From Psychrobacter celer (GTDB taxonomy: Bacteria; Pseudomonadota; Gammaproteobacteria; Pseudomonadales; Moraxellaceae): a DNA stretch of 64,000 nt. The position numbers and the translations under genes are program-made. Shown piece by piece: positions 15,799-26,177 of the stretch. Under the pieces are notes generated by a model. It was not told the origin of the DNA. It ran no database searches and saw only the letters and a program-made list of their open reading frames with translations. The stretch's first letter is position 1. The number at the start of each line of letters is the position of its first letter. The stretch lies in NCBI RefSeq assembly GCF_016107555.1, contig NZ_JABASU010000005.1:62001-126000 (forward strand). The letters are read 5' to 3'.

Positions 15799-16722
15799 CT
15801 AACGCTTATCGCCGCGGCCACGAGTGTGCCGAGTGCCGCGACTGGCAGGGCTGCCGCTGCTTTTCGGTTTGCTACTGTGCGACTTATCGCTACGACTATC
15901 GGCACGGCGTGCTTTGAGCGGTTTGTTTTTGATACGTTCTTGCTTTTCTTTGGCCGCGCCGTGCAGACCTGTACCATAACGCGGGCGCAAGCTGACTAAG
16001 TCGGTTAGGGTGTTGATCTCCTTTTTGTCCAGCTCCAAGAAGCGGCCTGTACGCAGCTCTTTGGGCAGTGAGATCGTACCATAGCGGGTGCGCAATAGGC
16101 GGCTGACTTTGAGGCCTTGCGACTCAAACAAACGGCGCACTTCGCGGTTACGGCCTTCTTTTAGTTTGACGTGATACCACTTGTTGACGCCTTCACCGCC
16201 GCCTTCTTTAATGTCTTCAAACTGCGCCATGCCGTCCTCTAACATGACACCAGCGGTCAAGTTGCGAGCGATATCAGGGGTGACCTCACCCAAGACACGT
16301 ACCGCATATTCACGCGTGACTTCACTTGAGGGGTGCATCAAGCGATGGGCCATCTCGCCATCGTTGGTAAACAATAACAGTCCGGTTGAGTTGATGTCCA
16401 AACGGCCAACCATCACCCAGCGATCGTGGGTCAGCTTTGGTAGGCGCTCAAACACAGTCGGACGACCCTCAGGGTCTTTTGCCGAGCACACTTCTCCTTC
16501 AGGCTTGTAGTATGCCAAGACGCGGCGGCGCTTTTCGTTTTCGGCGTTGTATTTGATCTGACGACCATCTACCCGTATCTCATCGCCTTGCTGCACGCGA
16601 TCACCAATGGTTGCAGGCGCATTATTGACAGACACGCGGCCTGATCTGATGACCTCTTCCATCTGACGGCGTGAACCCAGCCCCATACGGGCGAGGGCTT
16701 TTTGTAATTTCTCATCTTTCAT
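15799..16722 (-). CDS. rluB: 23S rRNA pseudouridine(2605) synthase B
   Basis: Isomerises uridine 2605 of 23S rRNA. The start is the ATG at 16722, with AAGGA about 7 bases upstream; 307 residues. An S4 RNA-binding domain occupies residues ~1-60 (LQKALARMGLGSRRQMEEVIRSG), followed by the RsuA/RluB catalytic domain with the active Asp in VGRLDINSTGLLLFTNDG and the later block KEGRNREVRRLF. The last ~65 residues form a basic, Ser/Arg/Gly/Lys-rich tail, common in this family and likely to contact RNA. RsuA and RluE lack such an N-terminal and C-terminal combination, so RluB is preferred. Confidence 0.93.
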   Translation of the reverse strand: MKDEKLQKALARMGLGSRRQMEEVIRSGRVSVNNAPATIGDRVQQGDEIRVDGRQIKYNAENEKRRRVLAYYKPEGEVCSAKDPEGRPTVFERLPKLTHDRWVMVGRLDINSTGLLLFTNDGEMAHRLMHPSSEVTREYAVRVLGEVTPDIARNLTAGVMLEDGMAQFEDIKEGGGEGVNKWYHVKLKEGRNREVRRLFESQGLKVSRLLRTRYGTISLPKELRTGRFLELDKKEINTLTDLVSLRPRYGTGLHGAAKEKQERIKNKPLKARRADSRSDKSHSSKPKSSGSPASRGTRHTRGRGDKR

Positions 16723-17148
16723 AATCATGTCCTTGAGTCGGTGGGTTTACATTTCTCAATGTAAAAAAATAGAGCGCCTATTCTACGCTATTTTAACAAA
16801 ATTAGCACGTAAACAACTGCTTACTGTCAATGATGACTCAAACCAATATTTATTAGAAAATTCGCGTTTGGGTTATCTGTTTTAAGAAAGAGCGTTCTAA
16901 AAAGGGTAACGACAGCCATGTTGTTTTTTAAAAGACGGTAAAAGAGCTATCTACAAATACCTCTTCTCTTGCCAGTCACTTATTAAAAAGCGTATCAATA
17001 TTTTGGCTTTATCTTGCGCTAGGATTTTGCCGCGTACACAGGTACAATATTATGACTAGTCAAAGGTTGACGAAGCAAAAGACAGGCATGCAAAGTACTT
17101 GCGCGCGCTGTCTTTATTTTTTATATCGTACCCTCTATTGGAGTTACT
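16723..17148. other. rluB-folD intergenic region
   Basis: 426 bases between divergent genes. I see no gene. TACAAT at 17043-17048 could be a -10 box without a good -35. A terminator-like hairpin lies at 17077-17121, ahead of folD. Confidence 0.5.
17077..17121 (+). terminator. Terminator-like hairpin in the folD leader
   Basis: AAAGACAG pairs with CTGTCTTT, an inner GCAA/TTGC pair shortens the loop, and ATTTTTTAT follows. It ends 28 bases before folD, so it could terminate a short leader or small RNA; folD's ribosome site GGAG lies after it. Confidence 0.5.
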
Positions 17149-18027
17149 ATGTCTATTGCCCAAGAGCCTGCTACCGTTTTGGACGGCAAAGCACTTGCCA
17201 AACAAATAGAACAGGATCTACGCGCGCGCGTGGATACGATCAAAGCTAAGACGGGACGCACCCCAAGCCTTGCAACGATATTGGTTGGTGATGATCCAGC
17301 CTCTGCGACCTATGTACGTATGAAAGGCAATGCCTGTAAGCGTGTCGGCATGGACTCTATTCGGGTCGAGATGCCAAGTGCTACGACTACCAAAGAGCTG
17401 ATGGCAAAGATTGATGAGCTCAATAACGATCCTGATGTCCATGGTATTTTGCTGCAGCACCCAGTACCTGCGCATATCGATGAGCGTGCATGCTTTGAGC
17501 AAATTGACTTGGCAAAAGACGTCGATGGCGTGACGTGTCTTGGCTTTGGTCGTATGGCGATGCAGCAGTCTGCGTATGGCTCTTGCACGCCGCAGGGCAT
17601 CATGCACTTATTGGCGCATCATGATATCGAGTTATCAGGTAAAGAAGCCGTGGTCGTTGGCCGTAGTGCTATCTTGGGTAAGCCGATGGCGATGATGTTA
17701 TTAAATGCCAACTGCACAGTGACGATGTGTCACTCAAAAACACAAGATTTGGCCGCTCATATCAAGCGTGCTGATATCGTGGTCGGGGCAGTGGGTGTGC
17801 CTGAGTTGATTAAAGCTGAGTGGATCAAAAAAGGGGCTGTGGTAGTCGATGCAGGTTTTCATCCCACCGACAATGGCGGTGTTGGCGATATCGAGCTGAC
17901 AGGCGTTGAGAGCATTGCTAGTGCTTATACACCTGTGCCAGGCGGCGTAGGCCCGATGACTATTAATACTCTCATTCGCCAGACGGTAGAAGCCGCTGAA
18001 AAATCAGCAGGCTTGGATATTAGCTAA
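17149..18027 (+). CDS. folD: Bifunctional methylenetetrahydrofolate dehydrogenase / methenyltetrahydrofolate cyclohydrolase
   Basis: Interconverts 5,10-methylene-, methenyl- and 10-formyl-tetrahydrofolate with NADP. 292 residues, typical length. Family signatures are visible: [23 protein letters not shown] with the catalytic Lys, [19 protein letters not shown], the NADP-binding [17 protein letters not shown] and the C-terminal [17 protein letters not shown] lies 8 bases before the ATG. The stop codon falls inside the first unit of a perfect 23-bp tandem duplication, so a second copy of the final codons and stop lies just downstream. Confidence 0.97.
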   Translation: MSIAQEPATVLDGKALAKQIEQDLRARVDTIKAKTGRTPSLATILVGDDPASATYVRMKGNACKRVGMDSIRVEMPSATTTKELMAKIDELNNDPDVHGILLQHPVPAHIDERACFEQIDLAKDVDGVTCLGFGRMAMQQSAYGSCTPQGIMHLLAHHDIELSGKEAVVVGRSAILGKPMAMMLLNANCTVTMCHSKTQDLAAHIKRADIVVGAVGVPELIKAEWIKKGAVVVDAGFHPTDNGGVGDIELTGVESIASAYTPVPGGVGPMTINTLIRQTVEAAEKSAGLDIS

Positions 18028-18053
18028 AAACAGGCTTGGATATTAGCTAAAAA
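18008..18053. repeat. Perfect 23-bp tandem duplication at the end of folD
   Basis: Two identical 23-base units, 18008-18030 and 18031-18053, each containing the last codons of folD and its TAA stop. The coding sequence is not changed. Confidence 0.95.
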
Positions 18054-18145
18054 ATAGCCATGTGAGTGCTGATTGCCGATAGATAAAGCGGCCTGATTGA
18101 TAGAGTCAGGCAAATCAACCACCTCTTCGTTGATAGGATCTAAAA

Positions 18146-18664
18146 ATGGCTAAAAAAGACGTAGGTATTCATGAGCGACTACAAGGTATTGGTAGAGAGT
18201 TTGTCGATGTCTGTCATTACGTTATTTTATTTTTAATCAGTGTGGTGGTGGTCTGGACGGCAGGTAAAGAGTTCATTTATATTGTCCAAAAAGGCTCAGC
18301 GGATCTAAAAGATATTTTGATGCTGTTCATTTATCTTGAGCTACTCGCTATGATAGGGATTTATTTTAAAACCCATCGACTTCCCGTACAGTTTTTGATA
18401 TTTATCGCCATCACTGCATTGTCGCGACATCTGGTCGTTGATGTGCAGGCAGTGTCAGATTATTTTCATCTATGGCTATTGGCAACGATCTCTGTGGCAA
18501 TCATGCTATTGAGTGGTGCTATTGTCATATTGACTTGGACGGCAAAAACCTTTGGTCGTCCAGAGGACAATCTTGATAGACAGTATGCAAATTTGACAGT
18601 CAAGGCTATGCTGCCTGATAATGCGCAAGCACCAGACAGCCATACCAAGCACCGCCGTGAGTAA
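18146..18664 (+). CDS. PsiE family (phosphate-starvation-inducible) membrane protein
   Basis: 172 residues with four hydrophobic segments (about residues 20-45, 55-75, 80-100 and 110-135). The block LKDILMLFIYLELLAMIGIYFKTHRLPV followed by TALSRHLVVD is the recognisable PsiE core. PsiE is induced by phosphate starvation in E. coli but its activity is unknown. The C-terminal ~40 residues are polar. I see no Pho box upstream. It stands alone, with folD before it and a strong terminator after it, so it is probably monocistronic or read from folD. Confidence 0.85.
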   Translation: MAKKDVGIHERLQGIGREFVDVCHYVILFLISVVVVWTAGKEFIYIVQKGSADLKDILMLFIYLELLAMIGIYFKTHRLPVQFLIFIAITALSRHLVVDVQAVSDYFHLWLLATISVAIMLLSGAIVILTWTAKTFGRPEDNLDRQYANLTVKAMLPDNAQAPDSHTKHRRE

Positions 18665-18682
18665 TGAGGCACAATCAGCACA

Positions 18683-18714
18683 AAAAAAAGGGCTACCACT
18701 GGTAGCCCTTTTTT
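18683..18714. terminator. Bidirectional rho-independent terminator between psiE-like gene and corA
   Basis: GGGCTACC and GGTAGCCC pair around ACT, with A and T runs on either side, serving the converging psiE-like and corA genes. Confidence 0.92.
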
Positions 18715-18730
18715 ATGTATGAATGAGTTA

Positions 18731-19945
18731 TCACAACCATTTGAGTTTCTTAAAGTTGTAATACAAGAAGCTACACAACGCGATGATAATAATCATAATA
18801 ACGAAGTAAGCGTATTTCCAATGCAGCTCAGGCATAAAGTCAAAGTTCATTCCATAAATGCCAGCGATGGCCGTTGGTACCGCTAAAATCCCTGCCCAAG
18901 CGGCGAGCTTACGTACCACCTCGTTTTGTCCCATATTGACCATGGCCATATAGGTGTTCATTACCACGCTTAGCATCTCATTGAGGCCGTTGATGGCGTC
19001 TAACGAGTGCAGCAAGTGGTCATTGACGTCACGAAAGTAGGGCTTGGCCGCTTGCGAAAACCCAGAGACCAGCTCGCTTTTTTTGTGATTGATAAAAAAA
19101 CTACAGATGTCTTGCACCGGTAAGATAATGGCACGCATATGTACCAGCTGTGATTTGAGCTCGTAGAGGTTTTTGAGCGTGCCTTTATCAAACTCATAGG
19201 TAAAGACATAGCGCTCTTGCTCCCGCAGATAACGCCCCAAACGATCGGTAATCGGCATATAGTTATCCACGATAAAATCGAGAATAGCGTGCAAGACAAA
19301 TATCGGCCCCATTCTGAGCTTTTCTGGGCGACGGTGGCAGTGCTCGCGGACAGGTGCGTAGGAGTTGGATGGACCATTGCGAATGGTGATTAAGTAGTTT
19401 TTGCCCATAAATATCGCAGTGGTGCCGTAGCGAATGACGTTGTCTTCAAGCTTTGCGGTACGTAAGACCACAAATACCATGTCGTTGTCATAATTTTCGA
19501 CTTTGGCGCGCTGATGGTCGGCAAAGGCATCCTCGATGGCAAGTTCGTGCAGACCAAAGGCTTCTTTGACTTTGACCATGGTTTGGAGGCTGGGGTCATA
19601 CAAACCCAGCCAGATAAACTGGCCATTGTTACTCAGCGCCCGACTTACATCATTTAGCGCCACTTTATCGAGGTTTTCGCCGGTCTTACGAGAGTAGGCG
19701 TAGCAATTGACAACCTCATCTTCACTGGATAGATCGATATCTTCATAGCGCTCAGAATCAGGGTCATAGACCGTCATGGTCTCGATGGTGTCTTCTCTGG
19801 TGGCATCGGCATCGCCGTAGATATAGCTATCATCATTATCGAGATACAAATGCTCATCATTCATATCCGCATAAAGACGGTTGATGTCGGAGTTAGGTTC
19901 AATACGTGCGGTTTTTTTGAGCAATTGATCGTTATTGTGGTCCAT
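18731..19945 (-). CDS. corA: CorA family magnesium/cobalt transporter
   Basis: Forms a pentameric inner-membrane channel for Mg2+ (and Co2+/Ni2+). 404 residues: a large cytoplasmic domain first, then two C-terminal membrane helices. The signature YGMNF, which forms the pore mouth loop, lies between them near residue 365, and the conserved loop Glu is in MPELHW. A very acidic N-terminal extension of ~65 residues (many Asp, Glu, Tyr) precedes the usual domain, making the protein longer than E. coli CorA (316 residues). A strong ribosome site, GGGAGGGGG, lies directly before the ATG. Confidence 0.93.
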   Translation of the reverse strand: MDHNNDQLLKKTARIEPNSDINRLYADMNDEHLYLDNDDSYIYGDADATREDTIETMTVYDPDSERYEDIDLSSEDEVVNCYAYSRKTGENLDKVALNDVSRALSNNGQFIWLGLYDPSLQTMVKVKEAFGLHELAIEDAFADHQRAKVENYDNDMVFVVLRTAKLEDNVIRYGTTAIFMGKNYLITIRNGPSNSYAPVREHCHRRPEKLRMGPIFVLHAILDFIVDNYMPITDRLGRYLREQERYVFTYEFDKGTLKNLYELKSQLVHMRAIILPVQDICSFFINHKKSELVSGFSQAAKPYFRDVNDHLLHSLDAINGLNEMLSVVMNTYMAMVNMGQNEVVRKLAAWAGILAVPTAIAGIYGMNFDFMPELHWKYAYFVIMIIIIALCSFLYYNFKKLKWL

Positions 19946-20000
19946 ACCCCCTCCCGTGATAAAGTAAAAAATGTCTCACAAATAAAACGCGGCGCCGTCA

Positions 20001-20390
20001 TTAAAGCGCGTGGCTTTTTAAAGTCTCAATATCGACCAAGCTCAGCAGGCTTTCGTGACAGGCTTCGAGCTTGATCGGCGGGGCGATATCGAAGTCCAAG
20101 GCCTCGACCCAGCGCAGCGCACAGATGCACCAGTAGTCGCCAGGTTTTAATCCAGCAAAACCATACTCAGGCAGAGGCGTGATTAAGTCATTGCCGCGAC
20201 TGGCAGAAAAATTCAAAAACTCGCTGGTCATCTTGGCGCAGACGGTATGCTGGCCAACATCATGACTGCCAGTATGGCAAAAACCATTGCGATAATAGCC
20301 GGTAATCGGGTCAAAACAGCAGCTAGCAAGCGCCGTTCCTAAGACGTTGGTTTGGTTGATGGCTGGGTTTGGGTGGTAATCAGATGACAT
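20001..20390 (-). CDS. DUF2237 family protein
   Basis: The ATG at 20390 gives 129 residues; an upstream in-frame start is possible but adds an unlikely stretch. The sequence NVLGTALASCCFDPITGYYRNGFCHTG at the N-terminus and HTVCAKMTSEFLNFSASRGNDL in the middle are the conserved blocks of the DUF2237 family, and KPGDYWCICALRWVEAL the C-terminal one. Several conserved Cys and His residues could bind metal. No activity is established for the family. It lies upstream of corA on the same strand, with a gap of 55 bases, so the two may be co-transcribed. Confidence 0.85.
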   Translation of the reverse strand: MSSDYHPNPAINQTNVLGTALASCCFDPITGYYRNGFCHTGSHDVGQHTVCAKMTSEFLNFSASRGNDLITPLPEYGFAGLKPGDYWCICALRWVEALDFDIAPPIKLEACHESLLSLVDIETLKSHAL

Positions 20391-20894
20391 AAGGCTTCCG
20401 AGATAAAAATATGTGTTAGTGTAACATGAGTCTGTCTGCATGGCGCTGTTCTTGCTGAGGCAATTCGCGCACGTTTTATCAAGTAATGCAAGCGTATAGC
20501 GGCTATTTCACGGGCGCTATTTGTTCAATACGAGCAGATAGCCGTCGCCGTAGCTACTGATGCTCATGCTCATGATGCCATAGACGATAATTAGATAGTA
20601 ATTGTGCCCAATTGTCACTAGGCGAACCTTGAGTGCTATGCTAAACTAAAGCATAAAGTGCCTTGATTATTTATCTCTGTTTATTAGCGCATAAAGATAC
20701 TCGTCTTATCATTCCAAATTATACTTATTACTCACCCTGTTGCGGTTACCTAGTTTGTTTATAAATAATTGGGTCAATGATGTTGTGTGTTAAAAACACA
20801 ACGATACGATGTCAATGCCCTTATAAATACAACCTTTTAGTACCGCATCAGTACCGCGTTTTTTGGTAAGCGATACGCCAAACAAGGATTTATT
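20391..20894. other. Intergenic region upstream of hisZ
   Basis: 504 bases between divergent genes. No gene is supported. A small hairpin at 20782-20802 (GTTGTGT with ACACAAC) lies about 90 bases before hisZ; it has no T tract. Nothing else stands out. Confidence 0.5.
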
Positions 20895-22202
20895 GTGTCT
20901 GTCAGTTCTGATTCTGCAAAACCTGCCCAGTTAAATGCAACAAAAAATGCGGCCACTCAGCCTGCCGATAGCGTTGCTAAACCCAATAGCATGCCCTACC
21001 TAAACCACTTTGCCAGCGATGTGGCCAACAGTTGGCTGTTGCCTGATGGCGTGGTGGATGTGTTGTTTGAAGACGCGCATAAGCAAGAGGTGCTTAGGTA
21101 TCAATTGACGCAGCAGCTGATCACTCATGGCTATCAGTTGGTCAATCCGCCGATGATTGAGTTTACTGAGTCACTATTAAGTGACGCCTCAGAAGATTTG
21201 AAACGTCAAACGTTTAAGATCATCGACCAGCTGACGGGTCGTTTGATGGGCTTGCGCGCCGATATTACCCCGCAGATTTTGCGTATTGATGCGCATCATG
21301 GCGGTACCGGTATTGCGCGTTATTGCTATGCAGGCGATGTGATTCACACTTTGCCCTCAGGACTGTTTGGTTCACGTACGCCCTTGCAGTTAGGCGCTGA
21401 GATATTTGGCTGCGCCGATTTGGCAGCCGATATCGAGCTGATTGATGTCTTGTTTGGGATGGTCAATACACTAGATATGAGCGCAGCACTGCATATTGAC
21501 TTGGGTCATGTGGCGATATTTAAGCGTTTGGCTGAGATGGCGGCGCTATCTGACAGCGACGCTGAGCAATTGATGCATTTATATGCCAATAAAAACCTAC
21601 CAGAGCTCAAACGCGTTTGCCAAGCATTGCCGATGGGCGATGACTTTTATGCCTTAGCGCGTTTTGGTCACGATATCGATAATTTGCTGACCAAGCTCTC
21701 TACTGCCGCCCAGCAAGATGAACAGATATCTACGGCTATCGATGAGCTACAGCGCCTAAAAACGCACCTAAAAACGCAGTGGCAGTGTCCGGTGAGTGTC
21801 GATGTGACTGAGCTATCAGGCTACCACTATCATACTGGCATTGTCTTTAATGGCTATATCAATAGCGAGACTCAGCCGCTGGTACGCGGTGGGCGTTTTG
21901 ATGGTATGCAAAGCGGTGGCCATCTGTCCGCCAGCCAGCCACGCGAAGCCACAGGATTTAGTATGGATGTCAGCCGTTTGCTGGCGCACACGCAGCTTGA
22001 AGCGCCAAGTATCGTGCTGATCGATTATCAAGCCGCTACTCAAGCAAGCCCCGAGCAGCGACAAACCTTGCTCCAGCAGGCCACCAGCTTACGCGAGCAG
22101 GGCTACCGTGTCACCATGCCACTAAACGCGGACGATCGTCCCGATGGCGTGACACATCGTTTGGGTTTTGCTGACAATCAATGGCAACTACAAACTATTT
22201 AG
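20895..22202 (+). CDS. hisZ: ATP phosphoribosyltransferase regulatory subunit
   Basis: A histidyl-tRNA-synthetase paralog that forms a complex with short-form HisG for the first step of histidine synthesis. The start is GTG at 20895, with AAGGA six bases upstream; 435 residues. It shows class II synthetase-like blocks: NPPMIEFTESLLSD, RADITPQILRI and YCYAGDVIH, and YYHTGIVFNGYI near residue 315. It lacks the anticodon-binding domain and the catalytic features of HisS, which is encoded separately in this window. The first ~30 residues are a low-complexity extension. hisZ before purA is a common gammaproteobacterial order. Confidence 0.92.
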   Translation: MSVSSDSAKPAQLNATKNAATQPADSVAKPNSMPYLNHFASDVANSWLLPDGVVDVLFEDAHKQEVLRYQLTQQLITHGYQLVNPPMIEFTESLLSDASEDLKRQTFKIIDQLTGRLMGLRADITPQILRIDAHHGGTGIARYCYAGDVIHTLPSGLFGSRTPLQLGAEIFGCADLAADIELIDVLFGMVNTLDMSAALHIDLGHVAIFKRLAEMAALSDSDAEQLMHLYANKNLPELKRVCQALPMGDDFYALARFGHDIDNLLTKLSTAAQQDEQISTAIDELQRLKTHLKTQWQCPVSVDVTELSGYHYHTGIVFNGYINSETQPLVRGGRFDGMQSGGHLSASQPREATGFSMDVSRLLAHTQLEAPSIVLIDYQAATQASPEQRQTLLQQATSLREQGYRVTMPLNADDRPDGVTHRLGFADNQWQLQTI

Positions 22203-22394
22203 CTTAACTAGATTCAGTTTGGCTGACTTATAGGTATAGTTACAGTAGCATCGCTGCTTGGATAAAGACTTTAAGATAAAACATACTTGGTTTGGCGCGG
22301 CAATGATAAGCGCACTGAGCACAAGCATCAAACACTGCTAACATCATGTTAGTTTTGCAACCGTTATTGCACACACCTCAATACATAAAGGTAA

Positions 22395-23693
<1,299 letters not shown>

Positions 23694-23764
23694 TGCTTAC
23701 TATAAGTCTTGGTGCTATAAGCATTAACTGGCTTGTAGTATTCATCAAGTAGTATCAATTAAAC

Positions 23765-23797
23765 GAACCCCAGTGCTGAGCATTGGGGTTCTTTTTG
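23765..23797 (+). terminator. Rho-independent terminator after purA
   Basis: GAACCCCA and TGGGGTTC form the stem, followed by a run of five T; it lies about 70 bases after the purA stop. Confidence 0.92.
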
Positions 23798-24043
23798 GTC
23801 AATATGATGACCGTATTAACAATTAGCGGATCATAAATTTACTTTTATGCAAGGTGCGGTCATAAATTAATCCTATCATTTATAGCCTCAATCATTATAA
23901 TAGGCAACAATCCTATGTTGACGCTCGTGTTTTGCTATCGATAAATCATGAGTTATCCGCTTCGTCGACATGGCGGCCAACGTTAAAACAAAGCATTTAC
24001 CCCTTTACTTTTACCAAACTGACCCCCTATTAGGAGTTTTTTT
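23798..24043. other. purA-ndk intergenic region
   Basis: AT-rich sequence with no gene that I can support. The ribosome site of ndk (AGGAG) lies at its end. I cannot choose a promoter with confidence. Confidence 0.5.
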
Positions 24044-24475
24044 ATGGCTAACGAACGTACTTTATCTATCATCAAGCCTGATGCAGTCGCTGGCAACCAC
24101 ATCGGCGCTATTTATAGCCGTTTTGAAGAAGCGGGTTTAAAAATCGTTGCTGCAAAAATGTTGCATCTTGATGACAAAAAAGCAGGCGGTTTTTACGCTG
24201 AGCATGCCGAGCGTCCATTTTATAATGCTTTGGTCTCATTCATGACTTCAGGCCCTGTCGTTGTTTCTGTATTAGAAGGCGAAAACGCCATTGCTAAACA
24301 CCGTGAAATCATGGGCGCAACCAACCCAGCCGACGCTGCCGAAGGCACTATCCGTGCTGACTTTGCTAGCAGCATCGACGAAAACGCGGTTCATGGTTCA
24401 GATTCAGCTGAGTCAGCAGCACGTGAAATCAGCTACTTCTTTAACGATGATGAAGTATGTGCACGTACGCGCTAA
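24044..24475 (+). CDS. ndk: Nucleoside diphosphate kinase
   Basis: Transfers the gamma-phosphate between nucleoside tri- and diphosphates through a phosphohistidine. 143 residues, normal length. It begins [12 protein letters not shown], and the active-site histidine lies in the signature [16 protein letters not shown]. The residues contacting the nucleotide (Lys in IKPDAV, the Arg in the AERPFY segment, the Asn of the signature) are all present. AGGAG lies about 8 bases upstream of the ATG. It is probably transcribed alone, with a terminator on each side. Confidence 0.98.
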   Translation: MANERTLSIIKPDAVAGNHIGAIYSRFEEAGLKIVAAKMLHLDDKKAGGFYAEHAERPFYNALVSFMTSGPVVVSVLEGENAIAKHREIMGATNPADAAEGTIRADFASSIDENAVHGSDSAESAAREISYFFNDDEVCARTR

Positions 24476-24533
24476 GAGCAGCCAGTTATTGATAGCAGCC
24501 GAGAGGTTGGCTATGAATAATTTGTGTCGCAAG

Positions 24534-24566
24534 ACGGCTTATATCTGATGGGTATAAGCCGTTTTA
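24534..24566 (+). terminator. Rho-independent terminator after ndk
   Basis: ACGGCTTATA pairs with TATAAGCCGT around a nine-base loop and is followed by a short T run. Confidence 0.88.
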
Positions 24567-24847
24567 GCTATTTTGGTTTGTCTGTTTTTTCGCCGTCTTT
24601 GTGTTATTGAAATTTTTTATTATTTGCCTCATTATTGTCTTTATCTAGCATTATCAATCCTTTATCAGTATAGCTACTCATTTTTTGTGCTTGTCGCTAT
24701 GTATGATTGGCATAAGTACAAGAGATGCTGCGCTCATAATGGATTGCTAATGGCCATATTTGCCATAAGGCGTATGGAGAGCAACACTCATCGCTTATAT
24801 CAACAATTGCCACGCTTAATTTAGCTGATGCAAAAAGGTTATCTATT
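24567..24847. other. Intergenic region upstream of rlmN
   Basis: T-rich sequence after the ndk terminator. Short open frames here have no good ribosome site and no recognisable protein; I see no other feature. Confidence 0.5.
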
Positions 24848-26083
24848 ATGTCCACTGTTCAATCCCCGATCCAGCATGTCCCTGCCACCTCCAAAGCCAG
24901 CATCAAGCTGGTCGATGAAGCGCAGGCCAAGACCAATCTTTTGGGGATGACCCAAGCACAATTGGCTGACTATTTTAAAAGCCTAGGCGAAAAGCCATTT
25001 CGCGCGACGCAGGTGATTAAATGGATATATCAGCACGGGGTGACAGATTTTGAGCAGATGACCAATCTGAGCAAGTCACTGCGCGATAAATTGTCGCTGA
25101 ATGCCTGCGTGACTCCGCCTAAGGTCATTCATCGTCAGTACAGTGATGATGGTACGCGTAAATGGGTGTTTGAAGTGACGGGCGGCTCGCTGGTAGAGAC
25201 GGTATTGATTCCGGCGGATGATAATAAATCGAATGGCCGCAAAACCTTGTGTATCTCTTCGCAAGTCGGCTGCGCGCTCGACTGTAGTTTTTGTAGTACC
25301 GGTAAGCAGGGTTTTGAGCGCGATCTGACGGCGGCTGAGATCATCGGGCAGCTGTGGGTGGCCAATGCTTCCTACATGAGTGATGACAATGACAGCTTAG
25401 AGGCTGTCGATCATAGCGCTTGGGAAAACCATGTCACCAACGTGGTGATGATGGGTATGGGTGAGCCTTTATTAAACTACAAGCCTGTAATCGGCTCGAT
25501 GGAGATTATGCTCAGCGACCATGCTTATGGCCTCTCAAAACGCCGTGTGACATTGTCAACCTCAGGCGTGGTACCCAAGATGTATCAGCTGGCACAAGAT
25601 CTCGATGTGGCTTTGGCGATATCCTTGCACGCGCCCAATGATGAGCTGCGTGATGAGCTGGTGCCTATCAATAAGAAATACCCGTTAAGTGAGCTGATCG
25701 CCGCGGCAAAAAACTACGTGTATGATGTCAATCCACGCCACAAAAAACACGTCACCATTGAGTATGTCATGCTTGATGGCGTCAATGACAGCGATGAGCA
25801 TGCGCGGCAGTTGGTGGCGTTATTGGATGGTCTACCAAGTAAGATTAATTTGATACCGTTTAATCCGTTTCCGCATGCACCATATGACAAATCAAGCAAC
25901 AACCGCATCCATGCGTTTAGCAATATCTTAAGTGAAGCTGGGTTTGTGTGTACCATTCGTCAAACGCGCGGCGACGATATCGATGCGGCTTGCGGCCAGC
26001 TGGTCGGGCAAGTCGCCGACCGCACTCGTCGTTCAGCGGCATGGCAGCAAAGCATCAAAGCGCGTGAAAACGCTGAGTTGTGA
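24848..26083 (+). CDS. rlmN: Dual-specificity 23S rRNA/tRNA (adenine-C2) methyltransferase
   Basis: A radical SAM enzyme that methylates A2503 of 23S rRNA and A37 of some tRNAs. 411 residues. The cluster motif CxxxCxxC is in [11 protein letters not shown], the SAM-binding GMGEPLLNY follows, and the C-terminal Cys that carries the methyl group is in [20 protein letters not shown]. An insertion relative to E. coli lies in the segment [17 protein letters not shown] between the cluster motif and the GMGEP motif. It begins a long same-strand run through rodZ and ispG to hisS. Confidence 0.97.
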   Translation: MSTVQSPIQHVPATSKASIKLVDEAQAKTNLLGMTQAQLADYFKSLGEKPFRATQVIKWIYQHGVTDFEQMTNLSKSLRDKLSLNACVTPPKVIHRQYSDDGTRKWVFEVTGGSLVETVLIPADDNKSNGRKTLCISSQVGCALDCSFCSTGKQGFERDLTAAEIIGQLWVANASYMSDDNDSLEAVDHSAWENHVTNVVMMGMGEPLLNYKPVIGSMEIMLSDHAYGLSKRRVTLSTSGVVPKMYQLAQDLDVALAISLHAPNDELRDELVPINKKYPLSELIAAAKNYVYDVNPRHKKHVTIEYVMLDGVNDSDEHARQLVALLDGLPSKINLIPFNPFPHAPYDKSSNNRIHAFSNILSEAGFVCTIRQTRGDDIDAACGQLVGQVADRTRRSAAWQQSIKARENAEL

Positions 26084-26177
26084 TTCATCATACAATTAAT
26101 CACAACTAAATTGTACTTATGGGGGCTAAATCTATTAAACTGATGCTTCGATTATCGAACGCATTGAATCCAGTTTT

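Noticed and set aside
16723-17148. 6S RNA or another known small RNA between rluB and folD
   Set aside because: No recognisable conserved core; only the hairpin near folD is supported.
17052-17249. Open frame overlapping the folD start
   Set aside because: It runs out of frame into folD and spans the terminator-like hairpin.
24573-24824. Open frame of 83 codons between ndk and rlmN
   Set aside because: It lies just after a terminator in T-rich DNA, with a biased Tyr/Phe/Leu composition typical of non-coding AT-rich sequence.
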